DNA from: Microvirga sesbaniae
GTDB taxonomy: Bacteria > Pseudomonadota > Alphaproteobacteria > Rhizobiales > Beijerinckiaceae
Length of the DNA: 64,000 nucleotides
NCBI RefSeq assembly: GCF_025460805.1
Contig: NZ_JAMXFJ010000001.1
Coordinates: forward strand, 463,859-527,858
Direction of reading: 5' to 3'
Position 1 is the stretch's first letter, and every line of letters starts with the position of its first letter. A model generated the notes under the pieces. The model did not search any database. It saw only the letters and a list, made by a program, of their open reading frames with translations, and was not told the DNA's origin. Below, one piece after another: positions 16,456 to 25,339 of the stretch. The translations under genes and the position numbers were made by a program.

Positions 16456-17535
16456 TCACAGGCGTTCGCCGGTCTCTGCGGAGAAGAGCGACACCTGCGA
16501 GGGATCGGCATGGAGCGTCAGGCTCTCGCCCGGCGCGGCCCGGCGCGAGCCGGTGGTGCGCACCTGGACCGAGCCGACCGGGTCGCTGCACCAGATGATG
16601 GTGTCGGCGCCCATGGGCTCGACGATGTCGACCTTGAAGCCCGGCCAGATGCCGTTGTTCGCGATCTCCAGATGTTCGGGGCGCACGCCGAGCACGACAT
16701 CCTGACCCGCCGACGGGGCGGTGGCGAACGGGTAGGCCGACAGGGCCAGGCGGCGGTCGCCCGAAAGGAAGCTCAGTCCTTCTCCGGTGTTCTCGAGCCG
16801 GCCCTTGATGAAGTTCATCTGCGGCGAGCCGACGAAACCGGCCACGAACAGGTTGGCGGGCCGGTGATAGATCTCGTCGGGCGTGCCGATCTGCTGGATC
16901 TTCTGCTCCCGCATGACCACGATGCGGTCGGCGAGCGTCATGGCCTCGATCTGATCGTGGGTGACGTAGACCATCGTGGTCTTGCCGAGCCGTGCGTGCA
17001 GCCGCTTGATCTCGACGCGCAGCTCGTTCCTCAGCTTGGCGTCGAGGTTGGAGAGCGGCTCGTCGAACAGGAAGACGGCGGCGTCGCGCACCAGCGCGCG
17101 GCCGATGGCGACGCGCTGGCGCTGGCCTCCGGAGAGCTGGTCCGGGCGCCGGTCGAGCAGGGGAGTGATCTGAAGGAGCTCGGCCGCCTTGGCGACCCGC
17201 TTCTCGATTTCGGGGCGCGGCGTCTTCGCCATCTTGAGCCCGAAGGACATGTTCTCGCGCACGCTCATCCGGGGATAGAGAGCGTAGGACTGGAACACCA
17301 TGGCGATGCCGCGATCCTTGGGCTCCTCCCAGGTCACGTTCTTGCCGTTGATCCAGATCTGCCCCTCCGCCACGTCGAGCAGGCCCGCGATGGCGTTGAG
17401 CAGGGTGGACTTGCCGCATCCCGACGGACCGAGCAGGACGATGAACTCACCCTCGTCGATGTCGAGGGACAGCCCGTCGAAGACCTGAACGGACTCGAAT
17501 GCGACGGTCACATCACGAACGGAAACGGTCGACAT
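16456..17535 (-). CDS. Sugar ABC transporter ATP-binding protein (UgpC/MsmK type), 359 aa
   Basis: The ATPase that powers the CUT1-type sugar importer of this operon. Walker A GPSGCGKST (about residues 35-43), Q-loop MVFQSYALYPRMS, signature LSGGQRQRVAIGR, Walker B VFLFDEPLSNLD and H-loop YVTHDQIEAM are all intact. The C-terminal part is a regulatory TOBE/MalK-like domain (about 235-359). Length matches UgpC/MsmK. The stop of the preceding permease is 3 bases upstream. Confidence 0.93.
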   Translation of the reverse strand: MSTVSVRDVTVAFESVQVFDGLSLDIDEGEFIVLLGPSGCGKSTLLNAIAGLLDVAEGQIWINGKNVTWEEPKDRGIAMVFQSYALYPRMSVRENMSFGLKMAKTPRPEIEKRVAKAAELLQITPLLDRRPDQLSGGQRQRVAIGRALVRDAAVFLFDEPLSNLDAKLRNELRVEIKRLHARLGKTTMVYVTHDQIEAMTLADRIVVMREQKIQQIGTPDEIYHRPANLFVAGFVGSPQMNFIKGRLENTGEGLSFLSGDRRLALSAYPFATAPSAGQDVVLGVRPEHLEIANNGIWPGFKVDIVEPMGADTIIWCSDPVGSVQVRTTGSRRAAPGESLTLHADPSQVSLFSAETGERL

Positions 17536-17538
17536 GCC

Positions 17539-18423
17539 TTATCCCTTCACAGCGCCGGCGGCGATGCCGCGGACGAACCAGCGGCCGGAGACGAAATAGA
17601 CCACGAGGGGAACGAGGGCGGCCAGCATGGTCGCCGCCATGTCCACGTTGTAGGCGCGCTCGCCCTGCGTCGAGTTGACGATGTTGTTGAGCTGCACGGT
17701 CATCGGCAGGTTCTCGCGCCCTGCGAAGGTCAGACCGAAGATGAAGTCGTTCCAGATGCCGGTGACCTGCAGGATGGTCGCGACCACCAGGATGGGCGTG
17801 GACATCGGCAGGATCACCCGGAAGAAGATCGACCAGAACCCGCCCCCGTCGATGCGCGCCGCCTTGAAGAGCTCGATCGGCAGGCCCGCATAATAGTTGC
17901 GGAACAGCAGGGTCATGGTCGGCAGGCCGAAGATCACGTGAACCAGGACGATGCAGGTGAGCGAATTGTAGATCCCGGTCATCGAGAAGATGCGCACCAG
18001 GGGGTAGAGAAACACCTGGTAGGGGATGAAGGCCCCGAGCAGCAGGATGCCGAACATGACGTTCGCACCCCTCACCCGCCAGAACGACAGCGCATAGCCG
18101 TTGATGGCGCCCGCGATGATCGAGAGGATCACCGACGGGATCAGGATGCGCACGGAATTCCAGAACCCGACGCTGATGCCGTTGCATTCCAGGCCCGTGC
18201 AGGCGGAAGACCAGGCCTTGGACCAGGCATCGACGGTCATGGCGGCGGGCAGGGCGAGGATGTTGCCGAGCCGGATCTCGTCCATGGGCTTGAGCGACGT
18301 CACCACCATGATCCAGAGCGGCAGCAGGAAGAACAGGGCCGCCGTCACCAGGAAGGCGTAGACTCCGATGCGGCCGACGGTGAGGTGACGGGGGCGGCGG
18401 CCCTGGGGCACGGCGGTGCTCAT
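17539..18423 (-). CDS. Sugar ABC transporter permease (MalG type), 294 aa
   Basis: Inner-membrane permease subunit of a CUT1 importer. It has about six membrane helices (first at residues 20-42) and the cytoplasmic EAA loop as ELFKAARIDGGGFWSIFFRV near residues 190-210. The start MSTAVPQGRR was chosen because it overlaps the stop of the first permease gene by 4 bp (ATGA); the longer open frame upstream is in the wrong reading frame of that gene. Closest functional analogues are GtsC-like permeases of glucose/mannose uptake, judged by the accompanying binding protein. Confidence 0.9.
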   Translation of the reverse strand: MSTAVPQGRRPRHLTVGRIGVYAFLVTAALFFLLPLWIMVVTSLKPMDEIRLGNILALPAAMTVDAWSKAWSSACTGLECNGISVGFWNSVRILIPSVILSIIAGAINGYALSFWRVRGANVMFGILLLGAFIPYQVFLYPLVRIFSMTGIYNSLTCIVLVHVIFGLPTMTLLFRNYYAGLPIELFKAARIDGGGFWSIFFRVILPMSTPILVVATILQVTGIWNDFIFGLTFAGRENLPMTVQLNNIVNSTQGERAYNVDMAATMLAALVPLVVYFVSGRWFVRGIAAGAVKG

Positions 18424-19355
18424 GCATGCCTCCCTTGCGGACGAACGTAGCGGGCATAGACCCAGGGAGCCAGGACGATCACCACGGTGATCAGCATGAT
18501 GGTCGCGGCAGCCGTTCCGAGGCCGATGTTGTTGCGCTCGAACAGATGATCCATGACGAACTTGGCCGGCACCTCCGTGGCGATCCCGGGACCGCCGAGG
18601 GTCATGGCCACGACCAGGTCGTAGAGCTTCACGACGCCGGTCGCGAGCAGCACGGTGGCGGTGACGACCATGGGGCGCAGCAGCGGCAGAACGACGGAGG
18701 TGTAGACGCGCCAGGTCGGAATGCCGTCCACCTTCGCGGCCTTCCACAGATCCTTGTCCACGCCGCGCAAGCCGGCGAGCATGATCGCCATGGTGAGGCC
18801 CGAGCCGTGCCAGAGGCCGGCGATCACGATGGTGTAGATCGCCATCCTCTGGTTCACGAGCCAGTCGAACGTGAAGCTCTCGAAGCCCATGTCGCGGACA
18901 AGCTTCTGCAGGCCGAGCCCCGGATTGAGGAACCATTGCCACGCGACGCCGGTGACCACGAAGGACATGGAATAGGGATAAAGGAACACGGTCCGGAAAA
19001 GACCCTCGCCGCGCACGTTCTGGTCGATGAACACGGCCATGAGGAAGCCGATGATCAGGCAGCCCGAGATGAACAGGACGCCGAAGATGACGATGTTCTC
19101 GGCCGAGGTGACGAACCGGTCATTGGCGAAGAGACGCATGTACTGCGTCAGGCCGAACCAGTCGAGCTTGGGCAGGAGGGTCGAACTCGTGAAGGAGAGC
19201 CGCACGGTCCAGAGCATGCAGCCGATGTAGACGACGAGGACAACGAGTGCCGTCGGCAGGAGGGCGATGGCTGCAGGCAGGCGCGTGCGCGCGCTGCGTC
19301 GGGCTTTCGTGGCGCTCGATGGGGTAGAGGGTGCGCGAATCGAGATCGTTTCCAC
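18420..19355 (-). CDS. Sugar ABC transporter permease (MalF type), 311 aa
   Basis: First permease subunit of the importer. An Arg-rich cytoplasmic N-terminus is followed by about six helices (first at residues 30-50) and the EAA loop DLWKAAKVDGIPTWRVYTSV near residues 210-230. It overlaps the second permease by 4 bp. A 103-base gap containing a tandem repeat and a hairpin separates it from the binding-protein gene upstream. Confidence 0.9.
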   Translation of the reverse strand: METISIRAPSTPSSATKARRSARTRLPAAIALLPTALVVLVVYIGCMLWTVRLSFTSSTLLPKLDWFGLTQYMRLFANDRFVTSAENIVIFGVLFISGCLIIGFLMAVFIDQNVRGEGLFRTVFLYPYSMSFVVTGVAWQWFLNPGLGLQKLVRDMGFESFTFDWLVNQRMAIYTIVIAGLWHGSGLTMAIMLAGLRGVDKDLWKAAKVDGIPTWRVYTSVVLPLLRPMVVTATVLLATGVVKLYDLVVAMTLGGPGIATEVPAKFVMDHLFERNNIGLGTAAATIMLITVVIVLAPWVYARYVRPQGRHA

Positions 19356-19380
19356 CGGGAAGGCTCCACTGCGAGTGCGT

Positions 19381-19416
19381 CAAGACTCAGTGCAAGACTC
19401 AGTGCAAGACTCAGTG
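19381..19416. repeat. Tandem 12-bp repeat, three perfect copies
   Basis: CAAGACTCAGTG is repeated three times head to tail at 19381-19392, 19393-19404 and 19405-19416, in the gap between the binding-protein and first permease genes, just before the permease start. Confidence 0.9.
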
Positions 19417-19422
19417 ATGGAG

Positions 19423-19450
19423 ACCTCGCCCCGGTGCCCCGGGGCGAGGT
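19423..19450 (-). terminator. GC-rich hairpin between binding-protein and permease genes
   Basis: ACCTCGCCCC and GGGGCGAGGT form a perfect 10-bp stem with an 8-base loop, 8 bases after the stop of the binding-protein gene. Such hairpins in sugar ABC operons usually stabilise or partly terminate the mRNA, so more binding protein than permease is made. Confidence 0.7.
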
Positions 19451-19458
19451 GGAGTGAC

Positions 19459-20700
19459 TCAGGTGGCGTCGCGCATGGCGCTGACGATCTTCTCGATGAA
19501 GGCGTCGGCCGACATGTTCGGGTTGTTCCAGTACTGCGTGACCGCATCCTGCATGGCGCCCGAGAAGTTCGGCGGGCTCAGGATCTCCATGCTCTCCACC
19601 TGGTTGGCGGGGTCGCTCAGGATGGCGTGGGACTTCTGGGCGCAGATATCCATGGACGAGACGTCGACATCCATGCGGACCGGGATGGAACCCTTCTTCT
19701 TGTTGAACTCGATCTGCGTGGCGGGATCGAGCAGGACCTGGATCAGCTTGTCCTGAGTGGCGAGCGCCGCCTTGTCCTTCGTGGCCGGGAAGACGAAGAC
19801 GTCGCCGCCGATGACCAGCTTGGGCTCCTGCCCGACGACCGTGCAGCCGTACTCCTTGCCCGCGGTCTGGCCTGCCGCGATGAACTCACCCTTGGCCCAG
19901 TCGCCGTTGAAGTGCATCGCGGCCTTGTTGGTGATGACGAGAGCCGTCGCGTCGTTCCAGTTGCGGCCCGGGCTGCCCGGGTCGACGAGGCCGCGCATCT
20001 TGCCGAAGAGCTCCACGGTTTCCTTGAACTTGGGGGTCTTCACAACGTCCGGTTTGCGGGTGCCGTAGAGCTGGCGGAACATGTCCGCTCCGCCGTGTCC
20101 GACGACGACGGCCCGGAACAGGTTGTGCTCCCAGGTCGGCTGGCCGCCGAGAGCCAGCGGAATGATGCCCTTGGCCTTCAGCTTCTCGCCGCTCTCGACC
20201 AGCTCAGGGAAGGTCTTCGGAGGCTCGAGACCGGCATCGGCGAAGATCTTCGTGTTGTAGAACATCCAGTTCTGGCCGTGAATATTGACCGGAACAGCGA
20301 AGAACTTGCCTTCGCGCACAGTCGCATCGACGATCGGCTTGGGCATGATCTGCCGCCACTTGCCGGCCTGCGCCTGCTGATCGACGTCACGGACGAGATC
20401 GTTGCTGACCAGCTCGTCGAACTGCTTGCCGGTGTTGAACTGCATCATGGTCGGGGGGTTGCCGCCCACCATGCGGTTGATGCCGGCCGTCCGGGCATTG
20501 GCCCCGCCCGCAATGGCATTGTCGACCCAGGTGCCTCCGGCCTTGGTGAACTGATCGGCGAAGACCTTGACCGAGGCGGATTCACCGGCCGAGGTCCACC
20601 AGTGCAGAACCTCGGCTTTCATCTGCTGCGCGAACGCGCCGGTGCTCCAGATCAGGGCGATGGAAAGGGTATATGCGGAAACGCGTGTCGTCATGCTCAT
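19459..20700 (-). CDS. Sugar ABC transporter substrate-binding protein, 413 aa
   Basis: Periplasmic sugar-binding protein. A signal peptide is visible (MSMTTRV, hydrophobic core, then GAFAQQ with cleavage near residue 25). The mature start EVLHWWTSAGESASVKVF and GNPPTMMQFNTGK match the COG1653 group that includes GtsA-type glucose/mannose binders. Two aromatic-rich stretches (HGQNWMFYN, GDWAKGEF) fit a sugar pocket. GGGAGGAAG before the ATG is a strong RBS. It is the first gene of the operon, divergent from the LacI gene with a shared palindromic operator. The exact sugar is not visible. Confidence 0.9.
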   Translation of the reverse strand: MSMTTRVSAYTLSIALIWSTGAFAQQMKAEVLHWWTSAGESASVKVFADQFTKAGGTWVDNAIAGGANARTAGINRMVGGNPPTMMQFNTGKQFDELVSNDLVRDVDQQAQAGKWRQIMPKPIVDATVREGKFFAVPVNIHGQNWMFYNTKIFADAGLEPPKTFPELVESGEKLKAKGIIPLALGGQPTWEHNLFRAVVVGHGGADMFRQLYGTRKPDVVKTPKFKETVELFGKMRGLVDPGSPGRNWNDATALVITNKAAMHFNGDWAKGEFIAAGQTAGKEYGCTVVGQEPKLVIGGDVFVFPATKDKAALATQDKLIQVLLDPATQIEFNKKKGSIPVRMDVDVSSMDICAQKSHAILSDPANQVESMEILSPPNFSGAMQDAVTQYWNNPNMSADAFIEKIVSAMRDAT

Positions 20701-20731
20701 GGCTTCCTCCCAGAAGCGTTTTATCGATTTT

Positions 20732-20745
20732 TGTAATCGATTACA
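20732..20745. promoter_or_regulatory. Perfect 14-bp palindrome, probable LacI-family operator
   Basis: TGTAATCGATTACA is an exact palindrome with the central CG of LacI/GalR operators. It lies 32 bases upstream of the binding-protein gene and 111 bases upstream of the LacI gene start, so one site could control both directions. Confidence 0.75.
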
Positions 20746-20856
20746 TCTTGAGATATAGGTTGTAGAGACTTTTTAGATTAGTCAAGACACTCGTTGAGGT
20801 CAGTCATATCCTGTGAGAGAAGGTAACATGTCTTGCCGAGGGGCGGGGAAACCTCA

Positions 20857-21927
20857 ATGAGTCGGAAAAGGTGGCATTCCGTCAAGGAGATCCGCATCGC
20901 CGACGTGGCTCGTCTCGCAGGAGTATCGACGGCGACCGTCAGTCGCGTCCTGTCGGAGCCGGGCAAGGTCAGGCAGAAGACGCACGATCTCGTGATGGAG
21001 GCGGTGCGCCGCAGCGGCTACATTCCCGACAGCACGGCGCGCAAACTGCGCACGCGCCGCACCATGACCGTGCTGGTGGTTGCGCCCCGGCTCACCAATC
21101 CGGTCTTTGCCGAGATCCTGCGCGGGGTGGACGACGAACTGACGCAGTCGGGCTACGGGATCATCATCGGCAACCTGGACAACCGCAGGGAGCGGGAGGC
21201 CCGGTATGTGGACCTCGCCCTCTCCCGGCAGGTGGACGGCGTTCTTCTGCTGACCGGCTACATTCCCGCGGACGGCACCCGCGACATGAGGGAGGGCGGA
21301 TTGCCCATCGTGGCCTTGTGCGCCGCCATCGAGGACGACGCGATCCCGAGCGTGGTCGTTCAGGACCGCGAAGCGTCCCGCAGGGCGGTGGAGTATCTGG
21401 CGGAGCTCGGGCATCGCCGTTTCGGCTACATCTCCGGAACACCGGGTTCGATCATCGAACACGAGCGGTTCCGGGGATTTTGCGAGGGAATTGCCGCGGC
21501 CGGGTTCCGGCAGGACGAGATCGTTCGCTGGGAGGGACCCTTCGTCTTCGCGACAGGCGTCGCCGCGGCCGAGTCCTTCCTGGCCATGAAGGACCGCCCG
21601 ACCGGGATTTTCGCGGCCTGCGACGAGAGCGCCATCGGCTTCATCAAGCGGGTCAGAGCCGAGCGCATCCGGGTCCCGCAGGATGTCTCCGTCATCGGCT
21701 TCGACGGGATCGAGTTCGCGGATTACACCGAGCCGACGCTCACCACCTTTCGTCAGCCCTTGCACGAACTGGGGTGCGTCGGGGCCGATGTTCTCATGAA
21801 GCTGATCAGGGGCGAGATGACGGCGGGAGATTGGAACGTCCGATTGCCGCTGACGCTCCTGGAGCGGGACACCACGGGTCCCGTTCTGCACAAGGACTAC
21901 ACGTCGCTGCGCCGATCGGCGATGTGA
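20857..21927 (+). CDS. LacI-family transcription regulator, 356 aa
   Basis: Predicted repressor of the adjacent sugar operon. The helix-turn-helix reads IRIADVARLAGVSTATVSRV (about residues 12-31), followed by the hinge (DSTARKLRTRRTMTV) and a periplasmic-binding-protein-like effector domain (about 60-345). ATG 20857 was chosen for its position just before the HTH; a TTG at 20833 is an alternative. It is divergent from the binding-protein gene, and the palindrome at 20732 is its likely operator. The second Gfo/Idh/MocA gene follows 40 bases downstream. Confidence 0.92.
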   Translation: MSRKRWHSVKEIRIADVARLAGVSTATVSRVLSEPGKVRQKTHDLVMEAVRRSGYIPDSTARKLRTRRTMTVLVVAPRLTNPVFAEILRGVDDELTQSGYGIIIGNLDNRREREARYVDLALSRQVDGVLLLTGYIPADGTRDMREGGLPIVALCAAIEDDAIPSVVVQDREASRRAVEYLAELGHRRFGYISGTPGSIIEHERFRGFCEGIAAAGFRQDEIVRWEGPFVFATGVAAAESFLAMKDRPTGIFAACDESAIGFIKRVRAERIRVPQDVSVIGFDGIEFADYTEPTLTTFRQPLHELGCVGADVLMKLIRGEMTAGDWNVRLPLTLLERDTTGPVLHKDYTSLRRSAM

Positions 21928-21967
21928 GATCGAACCCGTCCACGAGAGAGCAACCGAGGAGAACGCC

Positions 21968-22966
21968 ATGCAGCCCGTCCGTTGGGGAATTCTGAGCACC
22001 GCGAAGATCGGCCGGGTGAAGGTCGTGCCCGGCATGATGAAGAGCCCGCTCTGCGAGGTCGTTGCCGTTGCCTCACGAGACGAGGCATCGGCGCGGGACA
22101 TGGCGGCGGAACTCGGAATCCCGAAAGCCTACGGCTCCTATGAGGCGCTTCTCGCCGACCCGGATATCGAAGCAATCTACAACCCGCTGCCCAATCACCT
22201 GCATGTGCCGATGACCTTGGCGGCCGCCGCCGCCGGCAAGCATGTCCTGTGCGAGAAGCCGATCGCCATCACGGCCAACGAGGCGGAGCAGCTCGAGCGC
22301 GCCGCGGCGCAGGTCATGATCGCGGAGGCCTTCATGGTCCGCCATCACCCGCAATGGCATCGGGCCCGGGACGTGATCCGGAGCGGCGAGATCGGAGATC
22401 TGCGCGCGATCCACGTCATCTTCTCCTATTTCAACGTCGATCCGGCCAACATCCGCAACAAGCCCGATATCGGCGGGGGAGGGCTCCTCGATATCGGCTG
22501 CTATGCGGTCGTGGCAGGGCGTTTTGTCTTCGAGGCCGAGCCCCTGCGGGTCGTGACGCTCGTGGACCGTGACCCGGCCTTCGGCGTCGACCGGACCACC
22601 AGCGCCCTCATGGACTTCGGTGGAGGGCGGCAGCTGGCCTTTACGGTCTCGACCCAGGCGGTGCCCTATCAGAGGGTGCAGATTCTCGGAACGAAGGGGC
22701 GAATCGAGATCGAGATTCCCTTCAACGCCCCACCCGACAGCCCCACCCGGATCTTCGTCGACGACGGCAGCCAGCATGGCAACCGTTCCGCGCGAGCCCT
22801 CGAGTGTCCCGTGGTGGACCAGTACCAGCTCCAGGGCGAGGCCTTCAGCCGGGCGGTCAGAGGCGCGGCGCCTCTCGAATACGGCTTGGAGGACGCCATC
22901 CTGAACATGCGCATCCTGGATGCCTTGCGACGGTCGGACGAGTCCGCCGCATGGGAGCGGGTCTAG
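21968..22966 (+). CDS. Gfo/Idh/MocA oxidoreductase, 332 aa
   Basis: A second NAD(P)-dependent sugar dehydrogenase of the locus, in the branch related to glucose-fructose oxidoreductase and dihydrodiol/xylose dehydrogenases. Rossmann start RWGILSTAKIGRVKVVPGM, catalytic CEKPIAITANEAEQL, and GGGGLLDIGCYAV. A GAGGAGAACGCC RBS precedes ATG 21968. It is downstream of the LacI gene, probably in the same transcript, so it is likely induced with the divergent operon and may act on the same sugar or its product. Confidence 0.87.
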   Translation: MQPVRWGILSTAKIGRVKVVPGMMKSPLCEVVAVASRDEASARDMAAELGIPKAYGSYEALLADPDIEAIYNPLPNHLHVPMTLAAAAAGKHVLCEKPIAITANEAEQLERAAAQVMIAEAFMVRHHPQWHRARDVIRSGEIGDLRAIHVIFSYFNVDPANIRNKPDIGGGGLLDIGCYAVVAGRFVFEAEPLRVVTLVDRDPAFGVDRTTSALMDFGGGRQLAFTVSTQAVPYQRVQILGTKGRIEIEIPFNAPPDSPTRIFVDDGSQHGNRSARALECPVVDQYQLQGEAFSRAVRGAAPLEYGLEDAILNMRILDALRRSDESAAWERV

Positions 22967-23180
22967 CGCCGAAGCCCGGTCCGGCCCGAGGGATCGGGCA
23001 TCCTGTGCGATCGTAGTAGCCCGGATGCCCGTCTCCCTGTCCGGATGAACGCTCGACCTCCGACTGAGCGCCTCGACCCATGCCGAAGCGCTCGAAATTG
23101 TGCGCCTGACGGAGTTCCGTCGAAGGGCGCGTTCTGGTAGAGCCACGGCATCAGGTTCCGAGATCAGACAGGCAATCCTT

Positions 23181-24638
23181 ATGCAGAGCAAACCAGCAGC
23201 CGCACCATCGTCTCTCAAGTTCGGTACGAGCGGTCTCAGGGGGCTGGTGGTCGAATTGAACGGCAGCCCGGCTTTCGCCTATACCCGCGCTTTCGCCGAA
23301 ATGCTCAAGGAGGACGGCTCGGCGGCAGCGTCCCGCAACGTCGTGCTGGTCGGGCGGGATCTGCGGGAGAGCAGCCCGAGCATTGCCCAGCTCTGCTGCG
23401 CGGCCCTGCACGAAGCCGGCCTCGAGCCGCTCGATTGCGGCGCTCTTCCCACTCCGGCGCTGGCCTATCACGGGATGCGATTCGGGATTCCGGCCATCAT
23501 GGTGACGGGAAGCCACATCCCGGAGGATCGCAACGGCCTGAAATTCTACCGGGCTCAGGGCGAGATCGACAAGAACGACGAGGCGAGCATCCTGGCCTGG
23601 CATGGCAGGCTGGGAATCGACTCGGTGCCGGAGGCCGCCCGGACGGTCCGCGCCCGGACGCCGGACATCGATCTCGTAGCCGCCTACAAGGCCCGCTACA
23701 GCGACTTCTTCGGGGATGGGGCCTTGAAGGGCCTCACGGTTGGGGTCTATCAGCATTCGTCGGTGGCCCGGGACGTCATCGTCGCGACGCTCGAGGCCTT
23801 AGGGGCGCGGGCCTTGCCCCTGGGGCGGGCCACCAGCTTCATCCCGGTCGACACCGAAGCCCTGCGGGAAGAGGACGAGGTTCTGGCCCGGCAATGGGCC
23901 GGCGAGCAATCTCTCGACGCCATCGTGTCGACCGACGGCGATGCGGATCGCCCTCTGATCTCGGATGCACGGGGCATGTTCCTGCGCGGAGACCTCGTGG
24001 GAGCGATCACGGCCAAGGCGCTGGGGGCGGACGCGATCGTCACGCCGGTGACGTCCAACTCCGCTCTCGAGGAGTCCGGCGCCTTCGGGACGGTGCTCCG
24101 CACCCGGGTGGGGTCACCCTACGTTATCGCGGGCATGGCGGAGGCCATCGCGTCCGGGGCGCAGGCTGTCGTCGGGTTCGAGGCCAATGGGGGCGTGCTG
24201 CTCGGTTCCGACGTCGTGCGGGACGGGCGCCGTCTTGCCGCTCTTCCAACCCGGGACGCGATGCTGCCCATCCTCTGCGCTCTCGGCGAAATCGTCGCTC
24301 AAGGCCGGTCGCTGGCCGATATCGGGGCGGCCTTCGCCTTCAAGGCGGCGGCCAGCAATCGTCTGCAGAATGTCGCGACGGACCGGAGCGCAGCTTTCGT
24401 TGCGCGATTGCAGCAGGAAGAGACGTTCCTGGCCGAGCTGATGGCTCCCTTGGGCGGCGTGGCCGGGATCAACTCCCGCGATGGATTGCGGATGACGGCG
24501 AAGAACGGCGAGGTCGTGCACTTCCGCCCCTCCGGCAACGCGCCGGAGTTGCGCGTGTATGTCGAGGCAGTGACCCAGGAACGGGCGGATGACCTTCTGG
24601 CCTGGGGGCTGTCCGTCGCAGGCAAGCAGGTGGCCTGA
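23181..24638 (+). CDS. Phosphomannomutase family (phosphohexomutase), 485 aa
   Basis: Interconverts hexose 6- and 1-phosphates, supplying mannose-1-P or glucose-1-P for nucleotide sugars. Four-domain layout: N-terminal FGTSGLRGLV, active serine loop MVTGSHIPEDRNGLKFY (Ser about residue 112), metal loop STDGDADRPLI, sugar loop GFEANGGVLLGSD, and C-terminal phosphate loop FRPSGNAPELRVYVE. The start MQSKPAAAPSS was chosen because it precedes the first conserved motif. GDP-mannose genes lie at 35-37 kb, which makes mannose-1-P a plausible product. It is not in an operon with the sugar importer. Confidence 0.88.
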   Translation: MQSKPAAAPSSLKFGTSGLRGLVVELNGSPAFAYTRAFAEMLKEDGSAAASRNVVLVGRDLRESSPSIAQLCCAALHEAGLEPLDCGALPTPALAYHGMRFGIPAIMVTGSHIPEDRNGLKFYRAQGEIDKNDEASILAWHGRLGIDSVPEAARTVRARTPDIDLVAAYKARYSDFFGDGALKGLTVGVYQHSSVARDVIVATLEALGARALPLGRATSFIPVDTEALREEDEVLARQWAGEQSLDAIVSTDGDADRPLISDARGMFLRGDLVGAITAKALGADAIVTPVTSNSALEESGAFGTVLRTRVGSPYVIAGMAEAIASGAQAVVGFEANGGVLLGSDVVRDGRRLAALPTRDAMLPILCALGEIVAQGRSLADIGAAFAFKAAASNRLQNVATDRSAAFVARLQQEETFLAELMAPLGGVAGINSRDGLRMTAKNGEVVHFRPSGNAPELRVYVEAVTQERADDLLAWGLSVAGKQVA

Positions 24639-24651
24639 GAGCATCCACGGC

Positions 24652-24704
24652 GCTAGAGCATTTTTCGGTGAAGTGGATCCGGTTGACCGTCGAAAAATGC
24701 GGCT
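24652..24704. repeat. GGATCC-centred palindromic repeat
   Basis: CTAGAGCATTTTTCGGTGAA, then GTGGATCCGGTTGACCGTCG, then AAAAATGCGG. An inverted copy lies at 31821-31871 and a diverged one at 11580-11630. GCATTTTT/AAAAATGC and CGGTGAA/TTGACCG pair around a central GGATCC. It starts 14 bases after the phosphomannomutase stop codon. Confidence 0.85.
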
Positions 24705-24746
24705 CGGCAAAGACAAGAGATGATTCCACGTGAGGGGGAAGCAGCT

Positions 24747-25166
24747 CTAGCGCATCGCCCGTTGCCCAAGGCGCTCCTGGCTGGCTGCTGTGCCCATGTA
24801 GGTCGGTTCGAAGGTGCTCTTCAGGGGATGCGGGTTCCAGTCCTCATCGGGCATGGAAAGGCTGTCACTCTGTCCGGACCACCGCGTTTCGAAGAGGCGG
24901 GCGGCATCTCGGCTCTTGAAGCCGATCAGACCCCAGCCGGTGCGGAACTGATAAAAGTCGTAAGGGGTGCCGTTGGCCTCGAGCCAGCGGACGACCTGAA
25001 GCTTGAGCGCCTTCCTGCTCTCGTTCCAGACATCCCAATCGTTGATCAGAAAAATGGATGGCCAACGTTTGGCATAGGCCTCGACTTCGTAACAGGCGGA
25101 CGTGGCCAGTTCTTCATCGCGGATCCGATCACCGATCGCCTTCTTGATCTCCTCCAGGTCGGTCAT
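24747..25166 (-). CDS. Hypothetical protein, 139 aa
   Basis: A soluble alpha/beta-looking protein of unknown function beginning MTDLEEIKKAIGDRI. It is rich in Trp, Tyr and Phe in the middle (ACYEVEAYAKRWPSIFLIND and YDFYQFRTGWGLIGFKS). An alternative ATG four codons upstream (25178, after GGAGAG) is possible; the longer open frame beyond that enters repeat DNA. No signal peptide or membrane segment. The family is not recognised and the neighbours give no clue. Confidence 0.55.
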   Translation of the reverse strand: MTDLEEIKKAIGDRIRDEELATSACYEVEAYAKRWPSIFLINDWDVWNESRKALKLQVVRWLEANGTPYDFYQFRTGWGLIGFKSRDAARLFETRWSGQSDSLSMPDEDWNPHPLKSTFEPTYMGTAASQERLGQRAMR

Positions 25167-25339
25167 GGACAACCTCATCTCTCCGGTCTCGCGCCGTGCC
25201 TCAGGAACTCTCCGAAGCATGACGATAGGCTTACCTCCTTTTAGGTAAACAGGACGTAATCCGTTGAGTTCCAGCGACCTCGAGCGGGGAGCGTGCCGAT
25301 CCCAGGTCGATCGAGCGGTCGGCATGGTCCGGGGCATCG

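Noticed and set aside
15688..18450. A 920-residue plus-strand open frame
   Set aside because: It is antisense to four well-supported genes of the sugar operon and its composition is that of a GC-rich shadow frame.
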